From Peptococcaceae bacterium UBA3933 (GTDB lineage Bacteria; Bacillota; Peptococcia; Peptococcales; BICA1-8), in contig DGEF01000116.1 in NCBI GenBank assembly GCA_002385805.1, forward strand, positions 1 through 13,091: a DNA stretch of 13,091 nucleotides, read 5' to 3'. Below the pieces are notes generated by a model that ran no database searches, was not told where the DNA came from, and saw nothing but the letters and a program-made list of their open reading frames with translations. Below, piece by piece: positions 6,636 through 13,091 of this stretch (position 1 is its first letter; every line of letters begins with the position of its first letter). Both the position numbers and the translations under genes were made by a program.

Positions 6636-7781
6636 ATGAAGGTTCTGATAGCGGTTGATTCTTTTAAAGGAAGTCTCAGTAGTCAGCAGGCGGGAGAAGC
6701 CATTAGTCAAGGCATCAAAAGAGTCTACCCTAATGCAGAAACCAGAGTTATTCCTATGGCTGACGGGGGAGAAGGAACAGTAGAGGCCATAGTTAAGGCT
6801 ACTCAAGGAAAGAAAATCTATACTACTGTTAATTCTCCTCTTGGTGAACAAGTGGAAGCACCTATAGGGTTATTACCTGATGGTACTGCGGTTATAGAGA
6901 TGGCGGCTGCGTCCGGTTTGCCTTTAGTACCTGTGGAAAAAAGAAATCCTCTTTTGACAACTACTTATGGAACAGGTGAGCTGATTAAAAAAGCCCTTGA
7001 CTTAGGAGCTAAAGAGATTTTAATCGGTATTGGTGGCAGTGCTACCAATGACGGAGGAGCAGGAATGGCTCAGGCTTTGGGAGTGAAGTTCCTTGATGAG
7101 AAAGGTCAGGAATTGTCCTGGGGTGGAGGGGCTTTGTCCAAATTGAAAAAAATAGACATGTCGAATGTAGATCCAAGGCTCTCTTCGGTTAAAATAACTG
7201 TTATGTGTGATGTGGATAATCCCCTTTGTGGACTAAAGGGAGCTTCTTATGTGTTTGGTCCCCAAAAAGGGGCCACCCCTGAAATGGTTAAAATATTGGA
7301 TAGTAATTTAGCCCACTTTGCTCAAATCATCAAAGAACAGTTAGGAATAGAGGTGGCTGAGGTTCCCGGTGCGGGAGCTGCCGGAGGCTTGGGCGCAGGA
7401 CTCATGGCTTTTCTGGGTGCGAAACTAAAATCAGGGGTGGAGGCAATTTTAGATGTAGTGGGCTTTGAAGAAATGGCTAGTAACGTAGATTTAGTGATTA
7501 CAGGAGAAGGCAGGATTGATGCTCAATCTTTACATGGTAAGGTTCCCTATGGTATAGCAAAAAGAGCCGCTAAATTCGATAAACCGGTGATCGCTATTGT
7601 AGGTTCAATTGGCCCCGGGGCTGAAAGCTTATACGAGCGTGGTATAAACTCAATTATGACCATAGTTAACGGACCAATGACACTGGAAGATAGTCTTGCT
7701 AAAGCCTATGATTTAACCTTAGAGGCTACAGAAAGATTATTTCGGTCAATAAAGGTGGGGCAAATTTTATTAGGCAGATAA
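6636..7781 (+). CDS. glxK: Glycerate kinase, type I (GlxK/GarK family)
   Basis: This 381-residue protein is a full-length cytoplasmic glycerate kinase of the GlxK/GarK family, which phosphorylates D-glycerate with ATP, to 2- or 3-phosphoglycerate depending on the member. Family motifs are clear: the N-terminal MKVLIAVDSFKGSLS, MADGGEGTVEA (41-51), GIGGSATNDGGAGMAQALG (131-149), PGAGAAGGLGAG (244-255) and TGEGRIDAQSLHGKVP (289-304). AAGGAG lies ten bases before the ATG. The gene stands alone on its strand: cas genes come before it and an opposing traX gene after it, with a 12-base tail-to-tail overlap. No glycerate, glyoxylate or sugar-acid genes are beside it, so the pathway (glycerate salvage or serine/glyoxylate metabolism) is not shown by context. 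Which phosphoglycerate it makes cannot be told from the sequence. Confidence 0.95.
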   Translation: MKVLIAVDSFKGSLSSQQAGEAISQGIKRVYPNAETRVIPMADGGEGTVEAIVKATQGKKIYTTVNSPLGEQVEAPIGLLPDGTAVIEMAAASGLPLVPVEKRNPLLTTTYGTGELIKKALDLGAKEILIGIGGSATNDGGAGMAQALGVKFLDEKGQELSWGGGALSKLKKIDMSNVDPRLSSVKITVMCDVDNPLCGLKGASYVFGPQKGATPEMVKILDSNLAHFAQIIKEQLGIEVAEVPGAGAAGGLGAGLMAFLGAKLKSGVEAILDVVGFEEMASNVDLVITGEGRIDAQSLHGKVPYGIAKRAAKFDKPVIAIVGSIGPGAESLYERGINSIMTIVNGPMTLEDSLAKAYDLTLEATERLFRSIKVGQILLGR

Positions 7782-8387
7782 GATATATTTCAATAATAGC
7801 AAATGTAAAGGATAATAAAGATAAAATACATATTTATTTAAAGTGATCCTTGTTTTAAATTCGTAAAAAATCATAGGCAGAGCAAAAATAGCCAGAGCTT
7901 GTACAAGATTATGGTAATAAAGGCTGCTAAAGACAAGGGTTAGAGAAATTATAGAGAGGATAGCGTTAGCTTTATTATCCTTAAATATTGAAAAGCAATA
8001 AATCATTAATAGACCATAAATTCCATATTCTAATTCGAAAAAATAGTCGAAAACTAATGGGAGTAAGCCAATGAATATATTTGTTTTGTCTTTTAAATAA
8101 ATCATTACTAACCCTATAAGTAATGTGAAAAATATGTTTAATCCTTCTGTTAATAAAGAATAAGGAATTTGGGATATAAGGCCAAAAATAAAAAGCCGTA
8201 GCATATATTGATAGACATTTTTTGTCTTCTCATAACCTAGGGCAATCTGGTAGGCAAAAATGGGAAAAGCAAGTCTCCCAGCTACTCTAAAAATAATTAT
8301 GTCCGGGAAAAAAAGCCAACCAATATGGTCGAGGGTCATAGAGATTATGGCTATAATTTTCAACAGGTCATTTTTATGATTATTCAT
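7770..8387 (-). CDS. TraX-family integral membrane protein
   Basis: This 205-residue, very hydrophobic protein has about six predicted membrane segments and belongs to the TraX family (PF05857). Family hallmarks are ISMTLDHIGWLFFP (15-28), with the conserved Asp-His, then FRVAGRLAFPIFAYQIALGY (33-52) and RLFIFGLISQIPYSL (64-78). In the F plasmid TraX N-acetylates pilin, but chromosomal homologues in Gram-positive bacteria occur without conjugation genes and their substrate is unknown. No conjugation gene is present here. The ATG at 8387 is preceded on the minus strand by GGAAGTG. The 3' end overlaps that of the glycerate kinase by 12 bases, with no terminator between them, so read-through would make antisense RNA for both. 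A role as membrane acyltransferase is an inference from the family. Confidence 0.85.
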   Translation of the reverse strand: MNNHKNDLLKIIAIISMTLDHIGWLFFPDIIIFRVAGRLAFPIFAYQIALGYEKTKNVYQYMLRLFIFGLISQIPYSLLTEGLNIFFTLLIGLVMIYLKDKTNIFIGLLPLVFDYFFELEYGIYGLLMIYCFSIFKDNKANAILSIISLTLVFSSLYYHNLVQALAIFALPMIFYEFKTRITLNKYVFYLYYPLHLLLLKYILSA

Positions 8388-8515
8388 TTAGACACTTCCA
8401 TTTAAATTTTTATTAAACATTATAATATAAAAATATGGGATAAACGAAGATTAAAGGAAATTTTTTTTGGCTACGGAATAATATTATATAAATTGTTTTG
8501 CGAAGGAGGATAAGA
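8388..8515. promoter_or_regulatory. Divergent promoter region between traX and the cupin gene
   Basis: These 128 bases separate two genes read away from each other and are very A+T-rich. A perfect TATAAT lies on the minus strand at 8419-8424 and another on the plus strand at 8421-8426, but neither has a good -35 at 16-18 bases. A TATAAA at 8487-8492 is another possible plus-strand -10, again without a clear -35. No operator or riboswitch is recognised. Confidence 0.3.
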
Positions 8516-8875
8516 GTGGCTACAATAGTTGATAAGAATAATGTTAAAAAAGAGTTAGTAAGTGATTCTGGTGCGGAAGGTTTAGAATATCAAACCCTTA
8601 TCCCTCAGGACCAAGGTCGACTTTTAAGAACTAATTTTGTGACTGTTCATCCAGGTGGCATGACCCGGAATCATAAACATGATTGGGAACAGGTCAATTA
8701 TATTTTAGCGGGAAAGGGAGTATTAATAGTTGATGAAAATGAAAATGAGCCAATGGAGATACAGGCCGGCATGGCTATTCACATTCCGGGTGGAGAAGCC
8801 CATTATTACAAAAATATAAGTTCCGAACCTTTAGTAATGCTGGGTGTTCTGGGGCCGATGCCTGCTTTAAAATAG
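8516..8875 (+). CDS. Small single-domain cupin protein (Cupin_2)
   Basis: With the GTG start at 8516 this encodes 119 residues forming one cupin barrel. Cupin motif 1 is complete: PGGMTRNHKHDWEQVNYILAGKG (46-68), with metal ligands His53, His55 and probably Glu58 or Glu59's equivalent. Motif 2 is AGMAIHIPGGEAHYYKN (84-100), with His96 as the last ligand. A divalent metal is therefore likely bound. Such small cupins include isomerases, oxygenases and sugar or stress-signal binding proteins, and nothing here selects among them. The frame is open from a TTG at 8498, but that start would translate the perfect Shine-Dalgarno AAGGAGGA (8503-8510), five bases before the GTG, so the GTG is chosen. 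The gene is monocistronic, with a strong terminator right after it. Confidence 0.88.
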   Translation: MATIVDKNNVKKELVSDSGAEGLEYQTLIPQDQGRLLRTNFVTVHPGGMTRNHKHDWEQVNYILAGKGVLIVDENENEPMEIQAGMAIHIPGGEAHYYKNISSEPLVMLGVLGPMPALK

Positions 8876-8891
8876 AATGCTGGGTGGCAAT

Positions 8892-8931
8892 AAAAAAATT
8901 AGGGGTAGGATTAAATCCTGCCCCTATTTTT
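8892..8931. terminator. Bidirectional intrinsic terminator between the cupin and aprX genes
   Basis: A 12-base-pair stem (8900-8911 with 8915-8926, one G-T pair) with a TAA loop is rich in G-C. It has a run of seven A before it and five T after it, so it can end transcripts from both sides. The cupin stop is 24 bases before the hairpin stem and the aprX stop 16 bases beyond it, on the other strand. Confidence 0.92.
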
Positions 8932-8942
8932 ATGTGGATTGA

Positions 8943-10226
8943 TTATTTTACTCTATTGATAGCCTTGCCAGCATCAATAACACCTTCACCTTGAACATTT
9001 TGGTCTACATTTGGAAGTTTGCGGGCAGTGCTCATGAGAATATTTTTAACTTGATCAGGTTTAAGATTAGGATTAACCTGGAGCATCTGGGCTATTACTC
9101 CTGCACAAATAGGGGTAGCCATGCTTGTTCCGGAAAGTGAAGTATAGTGAGCATCTACCCGGGAATGTTTGTTACTGTTGTCCGTGGTGGAACCGGGGGC
9201 ACGTAGGGATACAATATTAACCCCGGGAGCTAGAACATCGGGTTTTCTTAATCCGTCAACAGTAGGACCTCTACTGGAAAAGTCGGCAATTTGCATATTA
9301 TTATTTCGGTCGTTTACTGCTCCTACTGTTATAATTTTAGGGTGAATGCCGGGGGAATTGATAGTTTTAGTATCAGGGCCATCATTACCTGCAGCTGCAC
9401 AAACTACCAGCCCATTATTCCAGGCTTTTTCCAGGGCCAGACATAAAGGGTCATCTTGGTAGGATTCGGCAGCTTCACTGCCTAAAGATAAATTAAGGAT
9501 GCGAATATTATATTTTTTACTGTTTTCTATGGACCATTGAACACCATCAATCACGTTGGAAATAGAGCCACTGCCCATTTTGTCCAATACTTTTACCCCG
9601 ATGATATTAGCTTCCGAAGCAGGTGCCCGATAACGGGAATCAGACTGGCTGCCGTTAGAAGCAATATCACCGGCTACATGTGTACCATGGCCGTTATCAT
9701 CGTAGGGCGATGTTTCATTTTTAATAAAGTCTTTAAAAGCGACAATCCTTCCTGCTAAATCAGGATGATTATAAATTCCGGTATCTAATACTGCTACGCC
9801 AATGCCTTTTCCGGTAATACCTTCCGGCCAGGCTGTTTTGGCTTGTACGGTAGTGGAAGCAGTATCCAGGACAGCTCTAACTTCTCGGTCATACCAAACT
9901 TTTTTTACATTTTTATCTTGTAGTAACAATTGCAAATTTTTAATATTAACTCTGGTCGAAAAGGCGTTAATTAATTTTAATTCTCTTTCCACAGGACAAC
10001 CGACTGTTTGGGCTATATCTTTGGCTGATTCACAATCCCGGGTTGGTTCAAATTGCACAATAACAGGTATTTTTCTCCATCTTTGATAAAAGTACTTAAA
10101 AGGCCTATGGATAAAACAGGGAATTCTGCGGTGAGGCCGGTACCATTGATCGAGAATGGTTCGTTTCAAAAAGGGGCATAGCTTTTTGGCATGGGAACGC
10201 AGCCAATTAACCTCCTGAATCAACAT
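8943..10226 (-). CDS. aprX: Intracellular subtilisin-type serine protease AprX (S8 family)
   Basis: Using the ATG at 10226, this encodes 427 residues. The catalytic triad is intact: Asp148 in AVLDTG, His180 in DDNGHGTHVAG and Ser368 in SGTSMATP, with the oxyanion Asn281 in AAAGNDGP. Before the catalytic domain lies an I9-like propeptide-type segment, from about VIVQFEP to WYDREVRAVLDTA. The first 55 residues are strongly basic and resemble the N terminus of Bacillus AprX as I recall it (a HAKKL...PCFIH pattern). There is no signal peptide, so it is probably cytoplasmic. The frame extends to a TTG at 10244, but that would translate the Shine-Dalgarno AGGAGGA (10241-10235), nine bases from the ATG, so the ATG is preferred. 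The gene is monocistronic and ends at the bidirectional terminator. In Bacillus the protein is a non-essential late-growth protease, and the substrate here is unknown. Confidence 0.93.
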   Translation of the reverse strand: MLIQEVNWLRSHAKKLCPFLKRTILDQWYRPHRRIPCFIHRPFKYFYQRWRKIPVIVQFEPTRDCESAKDIAQTVGCPVERELKLINAFSTRVNIKNLQLLLQDKNVKKVWYDREVRAVLDTASTTVQAKTAWPEGITGKGIGVAVLDTGIYNHPDLAGRIVAFKDFIKNETSPYDDNGHGTHVAGDIASNGSQSDSRYRAPASEANIIGVKVLDKMGSGSISNVIDGVQWSIENSKKYNIRILNLSLGSEAAESYQDDPLCLALEKAWNNGLVVCAAAGNDGPDTKTINSPGIHPKIITVGAVNDRNNNMQIADFSSRGPTVDGLRKPDVLAPGVNIVSLRAPGSTTDNSNKHSRVDAHYTSLSGTSMATPICAGVIAQMLQVNPNLKPDQVKNILMSTARKLPNVDQNVQGEGVIDAGKAINRVK

Positions 10227-10315
10227 AAACTGACTCCTCCTCAAAAGTAACTAATATTTATAAAAGTATTGATAATTTATAATATGTTAGTAACTTGAGA
10301 AGGGTCATAGCTAAA

Positions 10316-10351
10316 GGTTAGGGCTGAGGTTAAGGTTGAGATTTAGATTAG
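10316..10351. repeat. Six degenerate tandem hexamers (consensus about GGTTRA)
   Basis: In one unbroken phase the units read GGTTAG, GGCTGA, GGTTAA, GGTTGA, GATTTA, GATTAG. All begin with G, and the third or fourth base is nearly always T. It resembles a decayed short tandem repeat. It lies 90-125 bases upstream of aprX and about 85 bases before the extended -10 promoter. No function is known. Confidence 0.5.
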
Positions 10352-10431
10352 ATTTTACTGCCTTTTAGCTGGAAATTAAGCCGGAAGAAAGTAAGTTGAG
10401 AGTGAAAAGCAGGCGGTTGTCAATGCGGATA

Positions 10432-10440
10432 TGATATAAT
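10432..10440 (+). promoter_or_regulatory. Extended -10 promoter (TGATATAAT) for the DUF3784-like gene and cysK
   Basis: A perfect TATAAT at 10435-10440 is preceded by TG at 10432-10433, the extended -10 pattern that can work without a good -35. TTGTCA (10417-10422) is present but only 12 bases upstream, too close to act as a normal -35. Transcription would begin near 10447 and leave a leader of about 115 bases. Confidence 0.55.
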
Positions 10441-10477
10441 ATTATTTATTTAAAAGTTTATCAAAGCACATATTATT

Positions 10478-10556
10478 ACTTAATGAAAAAGATAATATTA
10501 AGGAAATCCTCCAAGAATAATCCAGTAGCGCATTAAGTTATATTTTTGCCGGAGGA
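10478..10556 (+). promoter_or_regulatory. Leader with possible Shine-Dalgarno sequestering structure
   Basis: ACTTAATG (10478-10485) is perfectly complementary to CATTAAGT (10531-10538). Within that loop, TCCTCC (10507-10512) is complementary to GGAGGA (10551-10556), the ribosome site of the next gene. The second pairing would hide the ribosome site; it interleaves with the first, so the two could compete or form a pseudoknot. This suggests translational control, but no riboswitch class or T-box motif is recognised. Confidence 0.3.
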
Positions 10557-10562
10557 GTATCT

Positions 10563-10775
10563 ATGTGGATTGCGAATATTTTAGGTGGTTTGATAGCACT
10601 ATTAATCGGATTAATAATCAGGATTTTTAAGGTAAGTGGTTTGATTGCAGGGTATAATACTGCTCCTAATTTGTCCTGGATTTTGTTCACCTTAGTAATT
10701 GTGGGTGGAGTTCTATACCTGAATACAGGAGAACGGTTTAAGAAAAAACAGGTAACAGATAAGACAAATACCTGA
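10563..10775 (+). CDS. Small two-helix membrane protein, DUF3784-like
   Basis: This 70-residue protein has two membrane segments (about 3-20 and 38-54) joined by FKVSGLIAGYNTAPN. The GLIAGYNT motif (26-33) is the feature of DUF3784-type small membrane proteins of Gram-positive bacteria, whose function is unknown. The C-terminal tail (ERFKKKQVTDKTNT) is basic, so both ends may lie on the same, cytoplasmic, side. GGAGGA (10551-10556) lies six bases before the ATG. The gene is 42 bases upstream of cysK on the same strand with no terminator between them, so the two are probably co-transcribed. Whether it has any link to cysteine metabolism is unknown. Confidence 0.75.
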   Translation: MWIANILGGLIALLIGLIIRIFKVSGLIAGYNTAPNLSWILFTLVIVGGVLYLNTGERFKKKQVTDKTNT

Positions 10776-10817
10776 GGCGAATAGAATTAGATGTACTTGA
10801 ATAAAGGAGGAATTGAA

Positions 10818-11735
10818 TTGATTTATGAAAACATTACTCAATTAATTGGTAAAACACCTCTGGTTAAATTAAATAAGCTTACCAAGGGTATCGATGCTGA
10901 AGTTCTGGCAAAAGTTGAGTATTTTAACCCGGGAGGCAGTATTAAAGATAGAATAGCCCTTAATATGATTGAGGCTGCAGAAAAAGAAGGAAAAATCAAG
11001 GAAGGCACCTTAATAATTGAACCTACCAGCGGTAATACGGGAGTAGGCTTGGCTATGGTTGCTGCTGCCAAAGGGTATAAACTGATTTTGACTATGCCGG
11101 AGACCATGAGTGTAGAAAGGCGTAATTTATTAAAAGCCTACGGGGCTGAATTGGTTTTAACACCCGGGGAAAAAGGTATGAAAGGTGCTATTGAGAAAGC
11201 TCTGGAGTTAGCGAAGAGTAATCCTAATTCTTTTATACCCCAACAGTTTGAGAATGAACATAACCCAGAAATACATGAAAAAACTACAGCTTTAGAAATT
11301 TTACAGGATACCGACGGTAAACTGGATATTTTTGTGGCAGGAGTAGGGACAGGCGGAACTATCACAGGGGTCGGTAAAATATTGAAGGAAAGAATACCTC
11401 AGGTAAAAATAGTAGCTGTAGAACCCGATGCTTCACCGGTTTTAAGTGGTGGAAAACCTGGAAGCCATAAATTGCAGGGAATAGGGGCAGGTTTTGTACC
11501 AAAAGTGTTAGATGTAACAGTTTTTGAGGAGGTAATCCAGGTTTCTGCAGAGGATGCTTTTCAAACAGCCCGGGATTTAGCTAGAAAAGAAGGCATTCTG
11601 GTTGGTATTTCTTCCGGTGCAGCTGCGTATGTCGCTCTGGAATTAGCGAAACGACCTGAAAATAGAGGCAAACGGATCGTGGTAGTCTTACCAGATACAG
11701 GAGAAAGGTATCTCTCTACAGAGCTATTTAAATAA
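10818..11735 (+). CDS. cysK: Cysteine synthase A (O-acetylserine sulfhydrylase)
   Basis: With the TTG start at 10818 this encodes 305 residues, the usual CysK length. It is a cytoplasmic PLP enzyme that makes cysteine from O-acetylserine and sulfide. Visible motifs are the PLP lysine Lys43 in NPGGSIKDRIA, the substrate loop TSGNTG (70-75), the phosphate loop GTGGTITGVGK (177-187), SSGAAAY (265-271) and the family ending VVLPDTGERYLSTELF. The frame is open from an ATG at 10791, but that would translate the ribosome site AAAGGAGG (10803-10810). The TTG seven bases later restores the normal (M)IYENITQLIGKTPLVKL start. It follows the DUF3784-like gene and was probably transcribed with it. No T-box or S-box leader is seen. 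After its stop there is a hairpin but no T run on this strand. Confidence 0.95.
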   Translation: MIYENITQLIGKTPLVKLNKLTKGIDAEVLAKVEYFNPGGSIKDRIALNMIEAAEKEGKIKEGTLIIEPTSGNTGVGLAMVAAAKGYKLILTMPETMSVERRNLLKAYGAELVLTPGEKGMKGAIEKALELAKSNPNSFIPQQFENEHNPEIHEKTTALEILQDTDGKLDIFVAGVGTGGTITGVGKILKERIPQVKIVAVEPDASPVLSGGKPGSHKLQGIGAGFVPKVLDVTVFEEVIQVSAEDAFQTARDLARKEGILVGISSGAAAYVALELAKRPENRGKRIVVVLPDTGERYLSTELFK

Positions 11736-11772
11736 AAACAAAGAGGATGGTAGTTGGCCATCCTCACTTTGT
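11731..11772 (-). terminator. Intrinsic terminator of brnQ (minus strand) at the cysK end
   Basis: ACAAAG-AGGATGG (11738-11750) pairs with CCATCCT-CA-CTTTGT (11758-11772), a 13-pair stem with a two-base bulge and a seven-base loop. Read on the minus strand it is followed by TTTTTATTT, so it is a good terminator for brnQ. On the plus strand there is no T run after it, so it is a weak one for cysK. The minus-strand T run overlaps the cysK stop codon. Confidence 0.75.
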
Positions 11773-11821
11773 GTTAATCCGTGGTTAATTATTGTTAATT
11801 AGTGTTCATCCGTGTTTGAAA
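11771..11821. repeat. Five degenerate tandem decamers (GTGTTAATCC-like)
   Basis: The units, 10-11 bases apart, are GTGTTAATCC (11771), GTGGTTAATT (11781), TTGTTAATTA (11792), GTGTTCATCC (11802) and GTGTTTGAAA (11812). The 14-base blocks at 11771 and 11802 (GTGTTAATCCGTGG, GTGTTCATCCGTGT) match at 12 of 14 positions. They fill the gap between the convergent cysK and brnQ genes. It may be a copy of a dispersed intergenic element, but that cannot be tested within one window. Confidence 0.55.
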
Positions 11822-11822
11822 T

Positions 11823-13091
11823 TTATAAATGTCGTTCTTTTGTTTTAGCTGATGAAGTGAATATAGCTAAAATCGCTGCAGCTAATGCCGGCAGAATCCA
11901 CCCTAAACCCTGTTGTTGAAAAGGTAGCATACCAAGTAAATTTTTAATTAATTTTAGATTAATGCCTAAAGCCATCCCTAGAGAATAAATCATATCGGCT
12001 GCCAGCACCAAAATAGTTCCGGTAATGGCATAAACGTAGACAGCTTTTTTACCTTTAAATAAATTATGGAATAGAGCCAAAATAACCAACACAATAATTA
12101 TGGGGTAAATAACCACCAATATAGGTACGGAAATTTTTAATATATTGGCAAGTCCCATATTGGCTAAAAGGATACTTACTAAAGTGGTAATTATAGCCAC
12201 AGTGTTATAACTAAGGCGATTATTAGATAAACGGCTAAAATATTCTCCGGAGCTGGCCACAAGTCCAATGGCAGTGGTCAGACAAGCTAATGCCATTACG
12301 ATTGCAATAATAATTTTTCCCGGAGCACCTAATAAAGCTTCACTCAGGAAAGACAACATTTGTCCATGATTATCTCCATTGAAAGTAGTACCTGTAGTCG
12401 CCCCAATGTAAGCCAAACCGGAATAGATTACAGCAAGACCCACGGCAGCAATAATACCTGCTATGGTAGTAATTTTGGCAATGTGGTTGTTATCCGTTAC
12501 TCCTTTGGCTTTGATGCCTTTAACAATAACCATGCCGAAAATTACTGATGCTATAGCATCCATAGTATTATAACCTTCCAAAAATCCTTGTGAAAAAGGA
12601 CTGGAATAGGTGCTTTTGCCAAAATCAACTAAGGGGTTGGTTACCCCTTTAAATATAATTATTCCTAAGAATAGTAGCAATAGAGGTGTAAGTATTTTAC
12701 CAACATTTCCTAATATTTCTGTAGGTCGTAATACAAAGAATAATGTGACAGCAAAAAAGATAAGAGTAGTTAAAAATAAAGCCATTTGAGTTGAAATAGA
12801 GCTACCTGCATTTAAAAAAGGAGCAATACTTACTTCGAAGGTAGTGGCTGCAGTACGGGGAATGGCCAATAAAGGACCTATACAAAGAACAGCTAAAGTT
12901 GTGATGATTTTACTAAACAACGGGTGTACCCGATTAGCCAAAAATTCCAGATCTCCTCCGGCTTTTGCCACAGCGGTAACTCCCAAAAGAGGAAGCCCCA
13001 CACCGGTAACAATAAAACCTAATAATGCCCAAGGTAGTTCTACACCACTTTGTAAACCTAACATAGGTGGAAAAATTAAATTACCTGCTCC
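11823..13091 (-). CDS. brnQ: Branched-chain amino acid carrier BrnQ (LIVCS family), 5' end cut by the window
   Basis: This frame encodes about 11 hydrophobic segments of a cation-coupled leucine/isoleucine/valine importer of the LIVCS family, located in the cytoplasmic membrane. The frame stays open to the window edge. The bases before the first in-window ATG (13064) encode GAGNLIFPP, joined to MLGLQSG, which is the conserved N-terminal motif of BrnQ. The true start is therefore beyond 13091, about 10-15 residues further, and the Met at 13064 is internal. Other family features are LLGVTAVAKAGGDLE and the NPLVDFGKSTY...GFLEGYNTMDAIASVIFGMV region, with the conserved EGYNTMDA motif. The protein ends in KTKERHL after the last helix. 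It is convergent with cysK and has its own terminator. The regulation is not visible because the promoter lies outside. Confidence 0.95.
   Translation of the reverse strand, partial: GAGNLIFPPMLGLQSGVELPWALLGFIVTGVGLPLLGVTAVAKAGGDLEFLANRVHPLFSKIITTLAVLCIGPLLAIPRTAATTFEVSIAPFLNAGSSISTQMALFLTTLIFFAVTLFFVLRPTEILGNVGKILTPLLLLFLGIIIFKGVTNPLVDFGKSTYSSPFSQGFLEGYNTMDAIASVIFGMVIVKGIKAKGVTDNNHIAKITTIAGIIAAVGLAVIYSGLAYIGATTGTTFNGDNHGQMLSFLSEALLGAPGKIIIAIVMALACLTTAIGLVASSGEYFSRLSNNRLSYNTVAIITTLVSILLANMGLANILKISVPILVVIYPIIIVLVILALFHNLFKGKKAVYVYAITGTILVLAADMIYSLGMALGINLKLIKNLLGMLPFQQQGLGWILPALAAAILAIFTSSAKTKERHL

Larger units (their letters stand above)
10227..10562. other. 336-base intergenic region between aprX and the DUF3784-like gene
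   Basis: No gene is seen here on either strand. The part next to aprX (10227-10300) is A+T-rich and must hold the aprX promoter, though no clear -35/-10 pair is visible. It is followed by a degenerate hexamer repeat (10316-10351). A purine-rich stretch runs from about 10370 to 10415, then an extended -10 promoter (10432-10440) and a leader of about 115 bases before the next ATG. The repeat, the promoter and the leader are listed separately. Confidence 0.6.

Noticed and set aside
10417..10440. TTGTCA plus TATAAT as a classical -35/-10 promoter
   Set aside because: The spacer is only 12 bases; the extended -10 (TGATATAAT) is the better explanation.
10441..10562. T-box or S-box riboswitch controlling cysK
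   Set aside because: No T-box sequence, specifier stem or terminator/antiterminator pair is visible before the coding region.

Overview
The window looks like chromosomal DNA of a low-GC Gram-positive bacterium (Bacillota), probably of clostridial type. The evidence is strong AGGAGG-type Shine-Dalgarno sequences, use of TTG and GTG starts, A+T-rich intergenic DNA, a Bacillus-type AprX protease, a BrnQ carrier and a Clostridia-style type I-B (Cst/Tneap) CRISPR operon. The species cannot be named from the sequence.

Positions 137-6504 hold a compact plus-strand CRISPR-Cas type I-B effector operon in the order cas6, cas8b1 (cst1), cas7 (cst2/devR), cas5, cas3. The genes are a few bases apart or overlap. 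Cas6 should cut the pre-crRNA, Cas8/Cas7/Cas5 should form Cascade, and Cas3 (HD nuclease plus DExH helicase) should degrade the target. No cas4, cas1 or cas2 follows cas3, and there is no CRISPR array in the window, so adaptation genes and spacers must lie upstream of position 1 or elsewhere. The most interesting point is inside cas8: a near-perfect Shine-Dalgarno sits before an in-frame TTG at 2225. This would yield a separate 116-residue C-terminal protein, the expected size and place for the Cas11 small subunit. The DNA before cas6 carries three copies of ATGATTAT, in a long imperfect inverted repeat, that resemble Fur-type boxes.

Positions 6505-8875 hold housekeeping or accessory genes: a type I glycerate kinase (plus), a TraX-family membrane protein (minus, overlapping the kinase tail to tail) and a small cupin (plus). 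A strong bidirectional terminator follows the cupin.

Positions 8943-10226 encode an AprX-type intracellular subtilisin (minus). The 336-base gap after it has a degenerate hexamer repeat and an extended -10 promoter. A leader follows in which a TCCTCC could mask the next ribosome site. This leads into a 70-residue two-helix membrane protein (DUF3784-like) and cysK (cysteine synthase).

Positions 11823-13091 are the 5'-truncated brnQ gene (minus). It converges on cysK across a hairpin and a degenerate decamer repeat.

For four genes (cas7, the cupin, aprX, cysK) the longest open frame is not the best start. For the cupin, aprX and cysK it would translate the Shine-Dalgarno, so shorter starts are given.
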